Assembly (NCBI GenBank): GCA_013002885.1
Contig: JABDLS010000004.1
Coordinates: 1-41,906 of the forward strand
DNA length: 41,906 nucleotides
Source of the DNA: Gemmatimonadota bacterium
Lineage (GTDB): Bacteria; Gemmatimonadota; Gemmatimonadetes; Longimicrobiales; Gaopeijiaceae
Direction: 5' to 3'
The notes below the pieces were generated by a model. That model worked only from the letters and a program-made list of their open reading frames with translations. It did no database searches and was not told the origin of the DNA. Positions 1 through 8,884 of the stretch are shown here, in pieces. Both the position numbers and the translations under genes were made by a program. Positions within the stretch are counted from its first letter, which is position 1, and every line of letters starts with the position of its first letter.

Positions 1-14
1 AGCCGTCCGGCGAC

Positions 15-1172
15 TCAGTTCCCCGCTTCGTACTTGGTGAAGGCGCCGCCAGCCCACTGCAGTGAGTTCGGCCCTTCCGCCGCGTAGACGTTGCCGTCGG
101 CGTCGACCGCTACGCCCTCACCGGCTGTGCCCTGATACAGGCGGGTATCCCGCTCGAAAGGCGGAATGAAGCCGACCACCCGATCCTCGGCCACCGGCCC
201 GATCCGGACACCATTGCGCCAGTTGGGATGGTTCAGAGGACTCGACTCGGAGTCGATGGCGTAGACCATGTCGTCGTCGGTAATGAAGAGCCCGCTGATG
301 CGCCCGTAGATGTAGCGCGAGTCGAGGTAGTTCCCGTTTTGGTCGAAGATCTCGATGCGGTGATTGCCGCGGTCGGCCACCCATAGACGGCCCTGTGAAT
401 CGAATGCCATGGCGTGGGGTGTGCGGAACTGGCCATGCTCCAGACCGATCTCGCCCCATTCCATGAGGTAGTTGCCCTCGGCGTCGAACTTGATGATCCG
501 GCCGGTCAGGCCTCGCTCACGGCCCTCTGCGATGGCCTGGTTGGTGGTCAGGTTCTGCCCCGTGTGGCCGTCGGAGACGAAGATGCTCCCATCGGGCGCG
601 GTGATGACGTCGTTGGGTTGGTTGAACTGCCCCGGTTCGCTTCCCGCCTGGCCCGGCACGCCGAGGCTCAAGAGGAGCTCTCCCTCGGGACTGAACTTGT
701 GGACCTGGTGGCCCTTGGTACCCGCTTCGTTCTGAGCGAAATCGGTCACCCAGACGTTGCCCGCGCTGTCGACGTGGATGCCGTGGGGCACCACCATCAG
801 GCCGCCTCCGAAGTTGGCCAGTACTTCGCCCGTGTTCCGGTCGAACTTGAAGACCGGGTCCACGGGGTTGGAGTCGCAGTCGACGCCACCGCTGCCGAGA
901 CCGCCCGATCCGCAGCGCTCGTATGCCCATATGTGGCCGTCGTTGGGATCGAGGTCGATCCCAGCCGTCGTGCCCCACTCCCGGCCCTCGGGCAGCTCAC
1001 CCCAGTTCTGGACGACGGTGGGGGCCGGGTTGGAGACGCCTTCACCGGTGATGGGATTGCCGGAGCCTCCCGTCATTGCCTGGCTCGGGGAGGACTCGGC
1101 CTGCGGTGTGCACGCCAAGGGTAGGAGCGCGGCTCCAGCGAGGAGTGCATAGCGAGCGAGACGGATCTTCAT
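15..1172 (-). CDS. NHL-repeat beta-propeller lipoprotein
   Basis: Predicted 385-residue exported lipoprotein. The start at 1172 is chosen because an AAGGAAGG ribosome site precedes it and the N-terminus (MKIRLARYALLAGAALLPLAC) is a lipoprotein signal with lipobox LPLAC; a longer frame to 1403 would bury that signal. The mature part is a repeated series of NHL-type blades, seen as recurring G-x-V-W-V-T-D, G-x-I-F-V-S-D and G-R-L-W-V-A-D motifs followed by K/E-F-D-x-x-G-x segments, with GQFRTPHAMAF and GQFNQPNDV loop motifs. This architecture resembles peptidyl-alpha-hydroxyglycine amidating lyase-like propellers, but I cannot assign a reaction. It is probably anchored in the envelope and may bind ligands or partner proteins. 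It is divergent from the protease gene at 1442. Confidence 0.85.
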   Translation of the reverse strand: MKIRLARYALLAGAALLPLACTPQAESSPSQAMTGGSGNPITGEGVSNPAPTVVQNWGELPEGREWGTTAGIDLDPNDGHIWAYERCGSGGLGSGGVDCDSNPVDPVFKFDRNTGEVLANFGGGLMVVPHGIHVDSAGNVWVTDFAQNEAGTKGHQVHKFSPEGELLLSLGVPGQAGSEPGQFNQPNDVITAPDGSIFVSDGHTGQNLTTNQAIAEGRERGLTGRIIKFDAEGNYLMEWGEIGLEHGQFRTPHAMAFDSQGRLWVADRGNHRIEIFDQNGNYLDSRYIYGRISGLFITDDDMVYAIDSESSPLNHPNWRNGVRIGPVAEDRVVGFIPPFERDTRLYQGTAGEGVAVDADGNVYAAEGPNSLQWAGGAFTKYEAGN

Positions 1173-1441
1173 CGGGCCTTCCTTTCTGACTGCATTGACG
1201 GGTCCCACGGATGGCGGTGACGCCGACCCTGGCGCCGTTGCCCCCTGGGACAGATGCGGGGTCGGGAAAGTGGGGTCCCGAGCCTCTCGGGGCCAGTCGG
1301 TTCGCTTCACCGCCGTGTGTCTTGTCCATACGCCCGATCGTCCTACGTTGCCCACCCCGAGGGAGGATGGTGCGGCGCGGCCGGCCACGCCTCCCACGGG
1401 CATTCAGGCACTAGAACGACCCACATCAGGAATCTCACCCA

Positions 1442-3952
1442 ATGAAGACCCGACTCCTCGGCGCAGTCCTCGCTCTCTCACTCGCGATCTTCGCGCCTCC
1501 GGCGATCGCCCAGGACGCCATCCCGAGCATCGCGGAGCGGACCGCGGGGATGGAGCGAATGGAAGGGTTCTTCGACCTCTACTGGGACGACGCCACCGGC
1601 TCGCTCTTTTGGGAGATTCCCGCTCTCGACAGCGAGTTCCTCTACCAGATCTCCATGGGGTCGGGCCTAGGCTCCAACCCCGTGGGCATCGACCGCGGAC
1701 AGCTCCGGGGGACGCACGTTCTCGAGGCCCGTCGGGTCGGTCCCCGCGTCCTCCTCATGGAGCCTAACTACCGCTTCGTGGCCCAGAGTGACAATCCTAC
1801 GGAGGTGCAGGCCGTGCGTGATGCCTTTGCTCCGTCGGTGCACTGGGGCTTCGACGTCGCAGCCGAGACCGGCGAGCGCGTCCTCGTAGACGCCACCGCA
1901 TTCTTCCTCCGTGACGCACGGGGCGTCATCGACCAACTGCGCGCCCGGGGCCAGGGCACCTTCACCCTCGACCGCGACCGCAGCGCCATCCATCTCCCCA
2001 ATACCCAGTCCTTTCCGGAAAACACGGAGGTGGAGGCGATCCTGACGTTCACCTCTCGCGACCCCGGAGGTCTGGTGGCCGGTGTGGCCGCCACCGGTGA
2101 GGCGGTGACACTGAGGCAGCACCACTCGTTCATTCAGCTTCCGGGTCCGGGTTTCGAGACGCGGATCGCCGACCCACGGGTGGGGGTGAACGGACCGACG
2201 CTCTACGACTACGCCACCCCCATCGACCAGGACATGCGAGTCCGCCTGTCCGCGAAGCACCGCCTGGAGCGTACGAACCCCGACGCGGAGCGGTCGACCG
2301 CCGTCGAGCCCATCGTCTACTATGTCGATCCGGGGACACCCGAGCCCGTACGCTCGGCCCTCATCGAGGGGGCTGCGTGGTGGAACGATGCCTTCGAGGC
2401 CGCCGGCTACGTTGACGCCTTCCTCGTGGAGCTGCTCCCAGACGGAGTGGACCCCCAGGACATCCGCTACAACCTCATCCACTGGACCCATCGCCGGACC
2501 CGAGGCTACTCCTACGGCAATACCGTCACAGACCCGCGCACGGGTGAGATCATCCGGGGCGTGGTGAACCTCGGGAGCCTGCGCCTCCGACAGGACTATC
2601 TCCACGCCCAGGGCATGGTGGCGCCCTTTGGCGGAGGCATCTCCCAGGAGGAAGACTCCGACGGCGGCGAGTTCGCCGATGCGCCGGTCTTCGACTACCT
2701 GGCTCAAGTCGCCCCGACCACAGATCAGGTGGAGATGGCGCTGGCCAGGGTTCGGCAGCTCTCGGCCCACGAGGTCGGGCACACCATCGGCTTCCCCCAC
2801 AACTACATGGCGAGCGCCTACGGCCGTGAGAGCGTCATGGACTATCCGGCGCCCTACGTGCAGATCACCAACGGCGAGATCGACCTTTCCGATGCGTACG
2901 TCCAGCGCATCGGCGAGTACGACGAACTGTCGGTGGACTGGCTCTACCGGGACTTCCCCGATGGTGCCGACGTGGAAGCCGAGCTCAACGGGATCGCCGA
3001 GCGCAGCCTCCGCGAAGGCCTCATCTACATGGGCCACACCAACAACAACTTCATCGGCGCGGCCCATCAGTTCGCAAGCGTGTGGGACAACGGATCGAAT
3101 CTGGTCGATCACCTCAAACTGGAGATGGAGGTGCGCAACATCGGCCTGGAGCGCTTCGGAACCAGTGCCATCCGCCCCGGCGAGCCCCTGTCGAATCTCG
3201 AATACGTCCTTCTGCCCCTCTACATGCACCACCGCTTCCAGCTACGCTCGGCCATCCAGAGCCTCGGCGGTGCGGACTATCGATACGCCCTGAAGGGCGA
3301 CGGTCAGACCCCGTTCACGGTGGTGCCGGCCGAAGAACAGCGGGATGCTCTCGAGACCGTCCTCCAGACACTGGACGTCGACTTCCTGGCGCTGCCCGAC
3401 GACGTCGTCGATCTCATCCCTCCGCCGGCGTTCCGTCACGACGAGGGCGAGGAGTTCGCCGGCCACACCGGGCTCATCTTCGACCCCCTGGCGGTGGCTG
3501 AAGCGTCGGCCGCGTTCACGGTGGGCGAGATCCTGCAGCCGGAGCGGATGGCCCGACTGGTCTACTATGGCAGCAAAGGCGATTACCCCGATCTCCTGGA
3601 TGTCATCCACGGCCTCATGGAGGCAACCTGGGGTGCCACGCAGCCTGCGAGCGACTACCACACGGAGATTCTCCACGCTGCCCAGCGCACGGTGGTCGAC
3701 CAGCTCATGCAACAGGCGGCACGCGACGACAATCCGGCATCCGTCCGCTCGATCTTGGCCGCCACTCTCGACGAGTTGGCGTCGCGCATCGACGCCGAAG
3801 CGGAGCCGACGGAGCACGAGCGCCTGGTCGCATCCGATATCCGACGTTGGCAGCTGCGCATCGAGAACACCGTTCCCGGACCGGTCCTCGAACTCCCGGC
3901 GGGTGATCCCATCGGGGGAAGCTCCAGAAGCGGAAACCGCGGAAGGCGCTAG
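1442..3952 (+). CDS. Secreted zinc metalloprotease, DUF5117/DUF5118 type
   Basis: Predicted 836-residue exported metallopeptidase. The N-terminus MKTRLLGAVLALSLAIFAPP followed by AIAQD is a signal peptide with an AxA-type cleavage site. Residues 30-300 resemble the beta-rich DUF5118/DUF5117 region; the catalytic domain carries the extended zinc motif HEVGHTIGFPH at residues 443-453 (HExxHxxGxxH) and a downstream SVMDYPAPY that looks like a metzincin Met-turn. All zinc ligands and the catalytic Glu444 are present. An AGGA element lies about ten bases before the ATG. The protein likely degrades peptides in the periplasm or outside the cell; the substrate is not predictable. It is followed by a strong hairpin terminator and stands opposite the NHL lipoprotein gene, with a 269-base divergent intergenic region in which I could not identify a convincing promoter. 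Confidence 0.9.
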   Translation: MKTRLLGAVLALSLAIFAPPAIAQDAIPSIAERTAGMERMEGFFDLYWDDATGSLFWEIPALDSEFLYQISMGSGLGSNPVGIDRGQLRGTHVLEARRVGPRVLLMEPNYRFVAQSDNPTEVQAVRDAFAPSVHWGFDVAAETGERVLVDATAFFLRDARGVIDQLRARGQGTFTLDRDRSAIHLPNTQSFPENTEVEAILTFTSRDPGGLVAGVAATGEAVTLRQHHSFIQLPGPGFETRIADPRVGVNGPTLYDYATPIDQDMRVRLSAKHRLERTNPDAERSTAVEPIVYYVDPGTPEPVRSALIEGAAWWNDAFEAAGYVDAFLVELLPDGVDPQDIRYNLIHWTHRRTRGYSYGNTVTDPRTGEIIRGVVNLGSLRLRQDYLHAQGMVAPFGGGISQEEDSDGGEFADAPVFDYLAQVAPTTDQVEMALARVRQLSAHEVGHTIGFPHNYMASAYGRESVMDYPAPYVQITNGEIDLSDAYVQRIGEYDELSVDWLYRDFPDGADVEAELNGIAERSLREGLIYMGHTNNNFIGAAHQFASVWDNGSNLVDHLKLEMEVRNIGLERFGTSAIRPGEPLSNLEYVLLPLYMHHRFQLRSAIQSLGGADYRYALKGDGQTPFTVVPAEEQRDALETVLQTLDVDFLALPDDVVDLIPPPAFRHDEGEEFAGHTGLIFDPLAVAEASAAFTVGEILQPERMARLVYYGSKGDYPDLLDVIHGLMEATWGATQPASDYHTEILHAAQRTVVDQLMQQAARDDNPASVRSILAATLDELASRIDAEAEPTEHERLVASDIRRWQLRIENTVPGPVLELPAGDPIGGSSRSGNRGRR

Positions 3953-3964
3953 ACGAAGGCGAGA

Positions 3965-3998
3965 AAGCCCCCGGAGAGCGTCGGCTCCCCGGGGGCTT
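3965..3998. terminator. Hairpin terminator between convergent genes
   Basis: A perfect 10-base-pair stem, AAGCCCCCGG paired with CCGGGGGCTT, encloses a 14-base loop. It lies between the stop of the metalloprotease (3952) and the stop of the convergent zinc-ribbon gene (4024). There is no long T tract on the plus side, so it may act in both directions or need a factor. Confidence 0.7.
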
Positions 3999-4023
3999 CC
4001 AATCAAGGACTACCGCCGCGTCG

Positions 4024-4215
4024 TCAGACGGCGCAGGCCATGTCCTGTCCGCAGCACAGCGGCGACTTGATCATCCCGTGACCGTCAGGGCACTTGGATA
4101 CTTCGACCTCCACGCCCGAGTCGGTGGTGATGGTGCCGTCGACCAAGGGCTTGCCGCAGGTCGCGCACGACACGTTGACGCTCATGCCGCACTTGTCACA
4201 GGTGTACGTCGCCAT
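4024..4215 (-). CDS. Small eight-cysteine zinc-ribbon protein
   Basis: A 63-residue protein with eight cysteines: C6xxC9, C17xxC20, then C42, the pair C54-C55 and C61. The first four form a typical CxxC...CxxC zinc ribbon; the C-terminal half has a second cysteine cluster (KCPDGHGMIKSPLCCGQDM) that could bind another metal, with H46 as a possible ligand. The start is supported by an AAGGGAGAA ribosome site. It has no signal peptide or membrane segment, so it is likely cytoplasmic. It stands alone between the protease terminator and the DUF1028-amidohydrolase gene, which is transcribed in the same direction 146 bases upstream. The function is unknown; a metal-handling or redox role is possible but only an inference. 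Confidence 0.75.
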   Translation of the reverse strand: MATYTCDKCGMSVNVSCATCGKPLVDGTITTDSGVEVEVSKCPDGHGMIKSPLCCGQDMACAV

Positions 4216-4361
4216 CGTTCGTATTCTCCCTTCTCGGTGAAGTAGCTCGGAGGCCCGTCGATCCCCGGTACCTCCCGGGCCGGCACATTAGCGTGTCGGC
4301 TCCGCGTGTCCAGTGCTGGCCACGACGCGTCACCTTCACGGAAGGGGGGACGCCCGCCCTC

Positions 4362-6629
4362 TCAACGCACACCCACCCACCCCTTCACCGAGTCGAAGAG
4401 CTTCTCAGAGTCGTAACCGACGCCGTGCTTGAAGACCAGGGTCATCCTCCGGAACGCGTCGAGATCGTTGCGGGGATCACCCCGCATGAGCACCAGGTCG
4501 GCGTCCATTCCCACCTCGACGGTCCCGATACGATCTCCCGATTCCAGATACTCGGCGCCGTTCCGCGTCGCGACCTCCACCGCCTGCTCGACGGTGAGTC
4601 CCAACTCAACCAGGAGTTGCAGGGCACGTTGGTTCGCGTACCCGGGGACGACGTCTCCACCGCCGGTGGGATCGATGCCGGCCACCAGCGTACCACCGGC
4701 GTCGTAGAAGGCCTTTTCCATGGCCATGTATTTCTGAAGCAGACGGGTGCCCGTCTCGCCGCGGGGCCGTGCGAGTGACGCCATGATCCGCGACCGGAAC
4801 TGTGGCAGGATGGCCTCCCGCGCGCCCTCTGGCGGCGGTGGCCGGTCCTGGGCGCTGCGTTCGACGACGTTCAGTGTCGACGTGATGGCAACGTCGTTCG
4901 CAATGAGGTGCTCGATGACATCCGTGAAGGCCCGGCTCTCCAGATCAAGATCGAGGTAGCTCTGCTGCGCGCCCTGGGGGCACACGTCTGGCTGTTTGTC
5001 CTCCACCCAATCGGTCGCGGCGAAAAAGCCGTGCTCCAGATTGTCGATGCCCAGGTCGGCGGCCTCCCGATACGTGATGGAGCAGAGGTGACCCGTGACC
5101 TTGGCGCCACGAGCGTGGGCCGCCTCGATGGCGGCCCCCAGCGTCGCCCGATCGATGAGGTTGTACGCCTTGAACGACGTGACCCCCTGGTCCATCCAGA
5201 AGTTCACGAAGGCCCGGGCCTCGTCGGGCGTCGAAAGCTGCGGCATGGCCCGGACGAAGCCTCCGGGCCCCTCGAGGTACGGCCCGGTCACGTCGATGTC
5301 CGGTCCCACCATCCGCCCCTCCTCGACGTGCTGGCGAACGCGCAGGTCGGTGTACGTGTCGACGCTTCCGCCGGTCCGCATCGTAGTCACGCCACCCGCC
5401 AGGTAGAGGGGAGGAAACGAGACCTCGTTGGTGTTGTACCGGCGCTCACCCGACGGGTAGAAGAGGTGCTCGTGTAGCATCACCAGCCCCGGCATGAGGG
5501 TCTGGCCCGCGCCTTCGATGATGCGCGCACCCTCGGGAACACCCACGTCGGCGACCGAGTCGACACGCCGGATGACGCCGTCGCGGACTTCCACGGACAT
5601 ACCTTCTCGTGCTGCCCCGCCGGTGCCGTCGATGAGGACGACGTCCCGGATCACCACGTGAGACTCGGGTACCGTCACGAAGGCCTGGACCTGGGCGGAG
5701 AGGGCCTCGTAGGCGTTCGATGGTGTCCATGCGCCGTCGCGCCATTCATCGAAGCGGCGGCGCAGCTCTGTTACGGGGTTGGGCCCTTCGCGGGGCGTCG
5801 TGTGGGAGAGCGCGAGCCACGGCGCGGCGGCGGTGCCCTGGTCCGTCATGCCGATGTTCTCGGCGGCATACGGAGGATCGTCGCCGCCGGCCACCAGTAT
5901 TACGGCCGTGGCCGCCGTCGACGTGATGCCGTCGCGGTTGCATCGGATATCGCCGCCGGCCTCGGAGCCGGCCTGAAGTCCCCGCATGAGACGGTCGGCC
6001 AGCGTGTTGCGGCCGGGCTCGTCGCGAAGAAACGCCTCCAAAGACCCTGCCACCACCGCTTCGCTCACCAGGGTGTTGCCCTGAGCGGTGACCGCCATAC
6101 CCGGATCCGCACGGATTCCCGTCCAGTCCGACGTGCCTTCCCCCGTGAAGCCCGCGATATCCACGACGCCATCCGAGAGGGTGATGACGCCGTACTGCCG
6201 ACGTGCCGTCACCGTGTCGACCAATGCATCGGTGACCCGAGCGATGACCTCCTGAGCACCGTAGCCCGCCTGTAGAAGCTCGTAAACGCGATTACGGTTC
6301 TCGAGATTCCACGCAGCCTGCACCGCGGCGACTCCCTTGCCGGGGACCAGCACGGCGACACCGTCTCCGAACGTCTCGGGGACGCACGAGGCCATCGCAA
6401 CGCCTACCTCACCCGTCTCGGGGTCCATGGCCGCGATGGACCAGGTGGTCATGTCGAGCTCGGCAATGCGCTCCGCTCCGGCAGTCTGTGTCTGGGCGCG
6501 AAGGCCGGTCGAAGCGACCACGAACGACATGGCGGCTACGGCTGCGGCTCGCGTGGTGAGACCCACACGGCAGGTCCAGGAGTGGGAAGCCCGTGAAGTG
6601 ACGTGGGTCAGGAGGCGTGGCATCCGCAT
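4362..6629 (-). CDS. DUF1028-amidohydrolase fusion, secreted
   Basis: Predicted 755-residue exported protein with two modules. Residues 1-47 hold a long N-terminal region with a hydrophobic signal segment (AAAVAAMSFVVASTGLRA). Residues about 55-290 are a DUF1028 domain (TTWSIAAMDPETGEVGVAMA, GNTLVSEAVV), an Ntn-hydrolase-like family. Residues about 315-755 are an imidazolonepropionase-like amidohydrolase with the metal motif H386-E-H388 after MPGLVML, a later TGHLCS histidine, NLEHGF and AGIDPTGGGD, and the usual closing motif of this superfamily (GMDADLVLM). The start at 6629 is preferred over 6698 because a terminator of the upstream gene occupies 6657-6693; the ribosome site is weak, and 6623 is an alternative. 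Such enzymes cleave cyclic amides or dipeptide-like substrates; the real substrate is unknown. A second DUF1028 gene lies at 33916. Confidence 0.88.
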   Translation of the reverse strand: MRMPRLLTHVTSRASHSWTCRVGLTTRAAAVAAMSFVVASTGLRAQTQTAGAERIAELDMTTWSIAAMDPETGEVGVAMASCVPETFGDGVAVLVPGKGVAAVQAAWNLENRNRVYELLQAGYGAQEVIARVTDALVDTVTARRQYGVITLSDGVVDIAGFTGEGTSDWTGIRADPGMAVTAQGNTLVSEAVVAGSLEAFLRDEPGRNTLADRLMRGLQAGSEAGGDIRCNRDGITSTAATAVILVAGGDDPPYAAENIGMTDQGTAAAPWLALSHTTPREGPNPVTELRRRFDEWRDGAWTPSNAYEALSAQVQAFVTVPESHVVIRDVVLIDGTGGAAREGMSVEVRDGVIRRVDSVADVGVPEGARIIEGAGQTLMPGLVMLHEHLFYPSGERRYNTNEVSFPPLYLAGGVTTMRTGGSVDTYTDLRVRQHVEEGRMVGPDIDVTGPYLEGPGGFVRAMPQLSTPDEARAFVNFWMDQGVTSFKAYNLIDRATLGAAIEAAHARGAKVTGHLCSITYREAADLGIDNLEHGFFAATDWVEDKQPDVCPQGAQQSYLDLDLESRAFTDVIEHLIANDVAITSTLNVVERSAQDRPPPPEGAREAILPQFRSRIMASLARPRGETGTRLLQKYMAMEKAFYDAGGTLVAGIDPTGGGDVVPGYANQRALQLLVELGLTVEQAVEVATRNGAEYLESGDRIGTVEVGMDADLVLMRGDPRNDLDAFRRMTLVFKHGVGYDSEKLFDSVKGWVGVR

Positions 6630-6656
6630 TGAGTGGGGTTCCGGTCGGGAGTCATC

Positions 6657-6693
6657 GAAGAAACGGGGCCCCCGGCTCTGCCGAGGACCCCGT
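6657..6693 (-). terminator. Rho-independent terminator of the quinoprotein gene
   Basis: On the minus strand ACGGGG pairs with CCCCGT and an inner CGGC/GCCG stem closes a short loop; the stem is followed directly by the T-rich run TTTCTT. It lies 57 bases after the stop of the PQQ-type dehydrogenase (6751) and before the start of the DUF1028-amidohydrolase gene (6629). Confidence 0.65.
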
Positions 6694-6750
6694 GCCATTC
6701 TTCATGCGCACTGGCCAGCGACTCCTGTGAGCCCCGGCCCGTGCATTCGA

Positions 6751-8796
6751 TCAGTCGGGCAAGGCCAGGGCGAAGTTGCCCCCGTTGGTGTTGACGACGA
6801 TGTACTGCTTGCCCTCGTGCATGTAGGTCATCATGCCGTAGCGGTTGTTGTCCGGCATGGGCACACGGCCGACCTCTTCGCCGGTGGCCTTGTCCACCGC
6901 GAACAGCATCGGGTCGTTTTCGCTGTCGTAGCCGGCATACACCAGCATGCTCGGCGTGGCGAACAGGGCGGCCTGGCGACCACTGCCCGTCCTCGGATCA
7001 GGCTGGCCCTCGAGGGCCGGGTGCTCGAGAACGTAGTTCGGCGTATCACCGATGGGGGTCCACCAAAGGTGCTCGCCGGTGTTCAGGTCGATGGCGGTGA
7101 TCTTGCTGTATGGAGCCTTCCAATACGGCAGACCATCGATACGGCCCGGGCTCGCGGACGGTCCGGGTACCCATTCGGTGATGGACGTTCCGGTGGGTTG
7201 CTCCGTCAGGTCTTCTGCAACGCCGCCATCGTCCTTCTCGGGTCCAGGAATGAGAATCCGAGCGCTGCACCCCTTCTGCGAAGGCACGTAGATGATACCC
7301 GACTCGGGGTCGAGGGCCGGCGTGCCGTCGATGTTCGTCCCACCGACGTCCGCCGGACACCATAGCGCCGCGACCTTCCCGATGTCGTTGTCGCGATGGA
7401 GCGGGGGTAGGAAGAGCGGCCCGATCTGGAAGTCCTCCAAGGCCTCGATGGCCTTCTGCCGAAGTTCCGGCGTGAAGTCGATGAGATCGTCTTCACTCAG
7501 GCCCTGCATGTCATACGGAGCGGGCTTCGTCGGAAAAGGTTGCGTCTCCGGCATCTTCTCGCCCGGCACCAGCGACTGGGGTACCGGCCGATCCTCGATT
7601 GGCCAGATAGGCTGACCGGTCTCGCGGTTGAATACGTAAAGGAACGCCTGCTTCGTGGCCTGGGCCACGATGGGCGTCTCCACACCGTTGATCATGACAT
7701 CCGCCAGGACGGGCACCTGGGGCGTGTCGTAGTTCCAGATGTCGTGCTTCACGAGTTGGTAGTGCCACGCCCGCTCACCCGTCTCCACATCAAGAGCGAT
7801 GAGGCTCGTGCTGAAGAGGTTGTCCCCGGGCCGGAAGCCGCCGTAGTAGTCCTGCGTGGCTCCGTTGGTAGGGACATAGACCAGGCCCAACTCCGGGTCG
7901 GCGGACAGCGGCGCCCACGACGAGATGTCCCCGGTCCACTCCCAGGCGTCGTTCTCCCAGGTGTCGTGGCCGAACTCGCCGGGCTCGGGAATCACATCGA
8001 ACTTCCAGAGCTTCTGGCCCGTGCGGGCGTCGTAGCCGAGGATATCCCCAGGTATGTTCTCCGTGCGGGTCTGGTTGTACCCCTGCTCCGCGGAGTTGCC
8101 CACGACCACGACCCCGTTGACCACGAGGGCGGGCGAGGAACTGGTGATGTAGCCCTGCTCCAAGGGGATGCCCTCTCCGGCGTCGTCATACTGGTAGCCG
8201 AGCCCATCGGGGCCGAGAAGATCGACGACCCCGGTCTCCGGGAAGCCTTCGATGTCCACGGAACCACCGAAGCCCTCGATGTGCTCACCGGTGTGGGCGT
8301 CGAGGGCGTGGAGGAAGAAGGCCGGCGAGATGAGGAAGACGACGTCGTTGCCGTCGATGTTCGCGTAGGCGACACCCTTCCCGTGGTTCTTCCGCATGGA
8401 GTATGCCCAGCGGAAGGTCTCTGGCTCGGTGTAGGTCCAGATCTCCTCGCCCGTGCCCGGATCGGTGGCCACCACCGTCCGGTACTCGCTGTGGACGTTG
8501 ATGAGCATGCCGTCTATGTAGATCGGCGTCGAGCGGGCGTTCACCGAGCCCAGGTGCGACGCGTCGTACTCCCACGCCACCTCGAGGTTCGAGAAATTGC
8601 TCGGGTTGATCTGGTCCAGGTCGCTATAGCGCTGCCCAGCGAGGTCCCCGGTAATGACGGCCCAATCACCACTCGTGGTGACGCCGTCGGCCCGGTCGCC
8701 GTCCGCGCTGCCCGTCGCGTCTCCGCATGCACCGGCGTAGAGGGCGAACGCCCCCAGCGCCAACAAACGGGTCGGGAGAAAAATCGATCGCGACAT
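6751..8796 (-). CDS. PQQ-type quinoprotein dehydrogenase lipoprotein
   Basis: Predicted 681-residue exported protein. The start at 8796 (MSRSIFLPTRLLALG) is preferred because a GAGG element lies six bases upstream; 8808 is an alternative in-frame ATG. The signal ends in LYAGAC, a plausible lipobox, followed by an acidic/Ser/Thr linker. The rest is an eight-bladed quinoprotein propeller: repeated A-L-D-A-x-T-G-E/D-V-E-T-G-E blade ends with Trp-docking motifs (EEIWTY, GERAWHY, GEHLWW) and the signature KHDIWNYDTPQVP. No CxxCH heme motif is present, so electrons would pass to a separate acceptor or quinone. It would oxidise a sugar or alcohol in the periplasm using pyrroloquinoline quinone; the substrate is not determinable, and no pqq biosynthesis genes are in the window. 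The DUF4139 gene lies 88 bases upstream in the same direction. Confidence 0.88.
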   Translation of the reverse strand: MSRSIFLPTRLLALGAFALYAGACGDATGSADGDRADGVTTSGDWAVITGDLAGQRYSDLDQINPSNFSNLEVAWEYDASHLGSVNARSTPIYIDGMLINVHSEYRTVVATDPGTGEEIWTYTEPETFRWAYSMRKNHGKGVAYANIDGNDVVFLISPAFFLHALDAHTGEHIEGFGGSVDIEGFPETGVVDLLGPDGLGYQYDDAGEGIPLEQGYITSSSPALVVNGVVVVGNSAEQGYNQTRTENIPGDILGYDARTGQKLWKFDVIPEPGEFGHDTWENDAWEWTGDISSWAPLSADPELGLVYVPTNGATQDYYGGFRPGDNLFSTSLIALDVETGERAWHYQLVKHDIWNYDTPQVPVLADVMINGVETPIVAQATKQAFLYVFNRETGQPIWPIEDRPVPQSLVPGEKMPETQPFPTKPAPYDMQGLSEDDLIDFTPELRQKAIEALEDFQIGPLFLPPLHRDNDIGKVAALWCPADVGGTNIDGTPALDPESGIIYVPSQKGCSARILIPGPEKDDGGVAEDLTEQPTGTSITEWVPGPSASPGRIDGLPYWKAPYSKITAIDLNTGEHLWWTPIGDTPNYVLEHPALEGQPDPRTGSGRQAALFATPSMLVYAGYDSENDPMLFAVDKATGEEVGRVPMPDNNRYGMMTYMHEGKQYIVVNTNGGNFALALPD

Positions 8797-8884
8797 GCCA
8801 ATCCTCATCTGCAAAGCTTTAGGTTTCGGAAGCTCGCCAAGATGCCGGTGATGGCGCGGTCGCGCCAGGGGTGAGAGGGCTTTC

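Noticed and set aside
1173..1441. TTGTCC...TACGTT as a possible promoter for the metalloprotease
   Set aside because: The match to a consensus -10 is poor (three of six), so it cannot be told from chance in this GC-rich region.
6630..6698. Upstream ATG at 6698 for the DUF1028-amidohydrolase
   Set aside because: It lies in a GC-rich hairpin followed by a T-rich run that looks like the terminator of the preceding gene; the signal peptide begins at 6629.
8797..8884. Separate promoter or small gene between the DUF4139 and quinoprotein genes
   Set aside because: No open frame with a ribosome site and no convincing promoter was found in these 88 bases; read-through from the DUF4139 gene is as likely.
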